Of a stretch of 6,824 nucleotides of DNA, positions 5,147-6,824 are shown piece by piece. How positions within the stretch are numbered: position 1 is the stretch's first letter; each line of letters starts with the position of its first letter. Where the stretch lies: NCBI GenBank assembly GCA_014377795.1, contig JACMOY010000347.1, forward strand, positions 1 through 6,824. Direction: 5' to 3'. Origin of the DNA: Actinomycetota bacterium (lineage in GTDB: Bacteria; Actinomycetota; Actinomycetes; Actinomycetales; Angustibacteraceae). The position numbers and the translations under genes are program-made. The notes under the pieces were generated by a model. That model did not search any database. It had not been told where the DNA came from and saw only the letters and a list, made by a program, of their open reading frames with translations.

Positions 5147-6824
5147 GTGAGGCTGCACCAGCTCGCGATGACCGCGTTCGGGCCGTTCGCCGGCACCGAG
5201 GTGGTGGATTTCGACGAGCTCGGGGCCGGTGGCCTGTTCCTGCTGCACGGTCCGACCGGTGCGGGCAAGACCAGCGTCCTGGACGCGGTCTGCTACGCCC
5301 TGTACGGCCAGCTGCCCGGAGCCCGGTCGGCGGGCCGTCCGCGGCTGCGCAGCGACCACGCGGGCTCGGACGTCGAGCCGCGCGTCCGGCTCGAGCTCAC
5401 GGTGGGTGGCCGCCGCCTCGAGGTGACGCGGACGCCGGAGTGGTCGCGGCCCAAGAAGCGCGGCACGGGGACGACGACCGCGCCCGCCTCGACGCACGTC
5501 CGCGAGCTGGTGGGTGGTCAGTGGTTGCCGGTCACGACCCGCAACGACGAGGCGGCCCAGCTGCTGCTCGACCTGCTCGGGATGGGTCACGAGCAGTTCA
5601 CCAAGGTCGTGCTGCTGCCCCAGGGCGACTTCGCCGCGTTCCTGCGAGCCGACGCCGAGGCGCGCCGCGCGCTGCTCGCCCGGCTGTTCGCCATCGACCG
5701 GTGGACCGGCGTCGAGACCGTGCTGGGCGACCAGCGCCGACGTCTCGCGGTCGACGTCGACACCGCCCGGCAGCACACCGGCACTCTGCTGGCCCGCGCC
5801 GGCGAGGCCTTCGCCGGGTTGCCCGACACCGACGAGATGACCGAGCCGGTCGAGGTCGACGCCAAGGCCTCGCGGCAGGTGAGCCTGCTGCTCGACCGGG
5901 CCCTCGCCCTGCAGCGAGCCGCCCAGGTCGAGCACGAGGTGCGCGCCGAGCAGGCCGGGTCGATGCACCTGCTGCTCGACCAGGCGCGGTCGCTCGCGGC
6001 ACGCCAGGTGCGCTGTCACGACCTGACCGGGCAGCTGCGCGGCCTGGACGAGACGGCGGCAGACCACGCCGAGGCCGTGGGCCGGATCGCCGCGGCCCGC
6101 CGGGCCGCCCCCCTGGCCGGGCTGGTCGACGCCCTGGTGGTCGCGGCCCAGCGGGCCGACGCCGCCGAGCTGGCGGCCTGGTCCGCCCGCGCGGCGGCCG
6201 CTGCCGTGGCCGGGGACCTGGACGAGGCCGGGGTGCGCGCCCTGCTCGCAGACCACCGCACGGCTCTCGGCGCGCTGGCCGGCGCCGTCGCGCGAGAGGC
6301 CGACCTCACCACGACCCTCTCGCGGATCGACACCCTGCGCCGAGACGTCGCTGACGCGAGCCGGCGCGGCGCCGCAGCACTGACAGCCCGCGAGACCGCC
6401 GGCACCGACCTCACCCGGGCCAGGGCGGCCCAGCAGGCGGCGGCCGTCGCCGCCGCCGACCTGCTGCCCGCCACCGCTGCTCGGGACGCCGCCGTCCGCA
6501 TCGCCCAGCACGTCGTCGACCTCCTGCACGTCGAGCAGGCCGCCGCCTCGTCGCGACGCGACTGCGAGGGCGCCGTCGACGCCGACCAGCGGGCCCGTGA
6601 GCACCAGCTGCTGCTGTGGGAGCGGCGCGTCGCCGACCTCGCGGCCGAGCTCGCCGCCGGGCTGGCGCCCGGGCAGCCGTGCAGCGTCTGCGGTTCGTGC
6701 ACCCATCCCCACCCGGCCGCCGTCGGCGCCGAGCACGTGGGCCGCGGCGCAGTGGCCGCCGCAACCGCTGCCGCCGACGCCGCGAGGGGGCTGCCCGAGG
6801 CGGCCGGGGGCCACCTGGCCGGCC
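5147..6824 (+). CDS. sbcC: SbcC, Rad50-like ATPase subunit, 3' end cut by window edge
   Basis: SbcC is the SMC/Rad50-like ATPase that binds SbcD and controls its nuclease. The frame is open from 5147 to the window end, 559 codons, about half of a usual protein of roughly 1000 residues. The N-terminal head shows RLHQLAMTAFGPFAGTE, Walker A GPTGAGKTS (35-43, Lys41) and the Q-loop in VLLPQGDFAAFL (Gln159). From about residue 180 it becomes Ala/Arg/Glu-rich coiled coil, reaching the zinc hook CSVCGSCTHPHPA (Cys512 and Cys515) near the expected midpoint. The returning coil, signature motif and Walker B lie beyond the window. GTG at 5147 is chosen because it gives the conserved MRLHQL start; in-frame GTGs at 5135 and 5138 are alternatives. 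GGTGG (5137-5141) is a weak ribosome site. It is surely in one operon with sbcD. Cys518 beside the hook is an unusual extra. Confidence 0.96.
   Translation, partial: MRLHQLAMTAFGPFAGTEVVDFDELGAGGLFLLHGPTGAGKTSVLDAVCYALYGQLPGARSAGRPRLRSDHAGSDVEPRVRLELTVGGRRLEVTRTPEWSRPKKRGTGTTTAPASTHVRELVGGQWLPVTTRNDEAAQLLLDLLGMGHEQFTKVVLLPQGDFAAFLRADAEARRALLARLFAIDRWTGVETVLGDQRRRLAVDVDTARQHTGTLLARAGEAFAGLPDTDEMTEPVEVDAKASRQVSLLLDRALALQRAAQVEHEVRAEQAGSMHLLLDQARSLAARQVRCHDLTGQLRGLDETAADHAEAVGRIAAARRAAPLAGLVDALVVAAQRADAAELAAWSARAAAAAVAGDLDEAGVRALLADHRTALGALAGAVAREADLTTTLSRIDTLRRDVADASRRGAAALTARETAGTDLTRARAAQQAAAVAAADLLPATAARDAAVRIAQHVVDLLHVEQAAASSRRDCEGAVDADQRAREHQLLLWERRVADLAAELAAGLAPGQPCSVCGSCTHPHPAAVGAEHVGRGAVAAATAAADAARGLPEAAGGHLAG

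Noticed and set aside
5135..5149. Alternative sbcC starts at GTG 5135 or 5138
   Set aside because: They would add three or four residues ahead of the conserved MRLHQL opening; the GTG at 5147 matches the family start and leaves GGTGG as a weak ribosome site.
4862..6814. Long minus-strand open frame of 650 codons opposite sbcC
   Set aside because: It is an antisense shadow of the sbcC coding sequence. The Gly/Arg/Gln-rich translation has no recognisable domain, while the plus strand carries Walker A, Q-loop and zinc hook in an unbroken frame.

Overview
This is a very GC-rich window (well above 70% GC by eye) with almost every third codon position G or C. It has GTG starts, tightly overlapping genes and a likely leaderless gene, all of which suggest an actinomycete (Actinomycetota). 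The glutamate-cysteine-ligase-like protein and the SbcC/SbcD proteins also read as actinobacterial versions of their families. The genus cannot be fixed from the sequence alone. No RNA genes, insertion sequences, CRISPR arrays or prophage genes were seen, so this looks like ordinary chromosome rather than an accessory island.

Layout. (1) Positions 1-2360, plus strand: a compact three-gene run made of an aldo/keto reductase cut by the window's left edge, a histidine-phosphatase family enzyme, and a protein of unknown function. Neighbouring genes overlap by 1 base and then 4 bases, which implies one transcript and coupled translation. The third protein has an N-terminal part that looks like a small beta-barrel and a C-terminal part that looks like a P-loop kinase without its Walker A lysine. 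(2) Positions 2381-3868, minus strand: a glutamate-cysteine-ligase-like enzyme (GCS2 family), converging on the first run with only 20 bases between stop codons. (3) Positions 3869-3972: a 104-base divergent intergenic region with a good actinobacterial -10 box placed so that sbcD is probably transcribed without a leader. (4) Positions 3973-6824, plus strand: sbcD, complete, followed 22 bases later by sbcC, which runs off the right edge just past its zinc hook.

How the genes work together. SbcD (Mre11-like nuclease) and SbcC (Rad50-like ATPase) form one complex that processes DNA ends and hairpins; all expected nuclease motifs of SbcD, and the Walker A, Q-loop and zinc hook of SbcC, are visible. 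The first three genes are probably co-expressed, but their shared pathway is not evident. The GCS2-family enzyme suggests a gamma-glutamyl ligation step, with no partner gene nearby to name the product.

The points most worth a second look are the unusual fusion protein at 1506-2360, the apparently leaderless sbcD carrying the only TTA codon found in the window, and an extra cysteine next to the SbcC zinc hook. I did not find convincing evidence of a wholly new multi-gene system.
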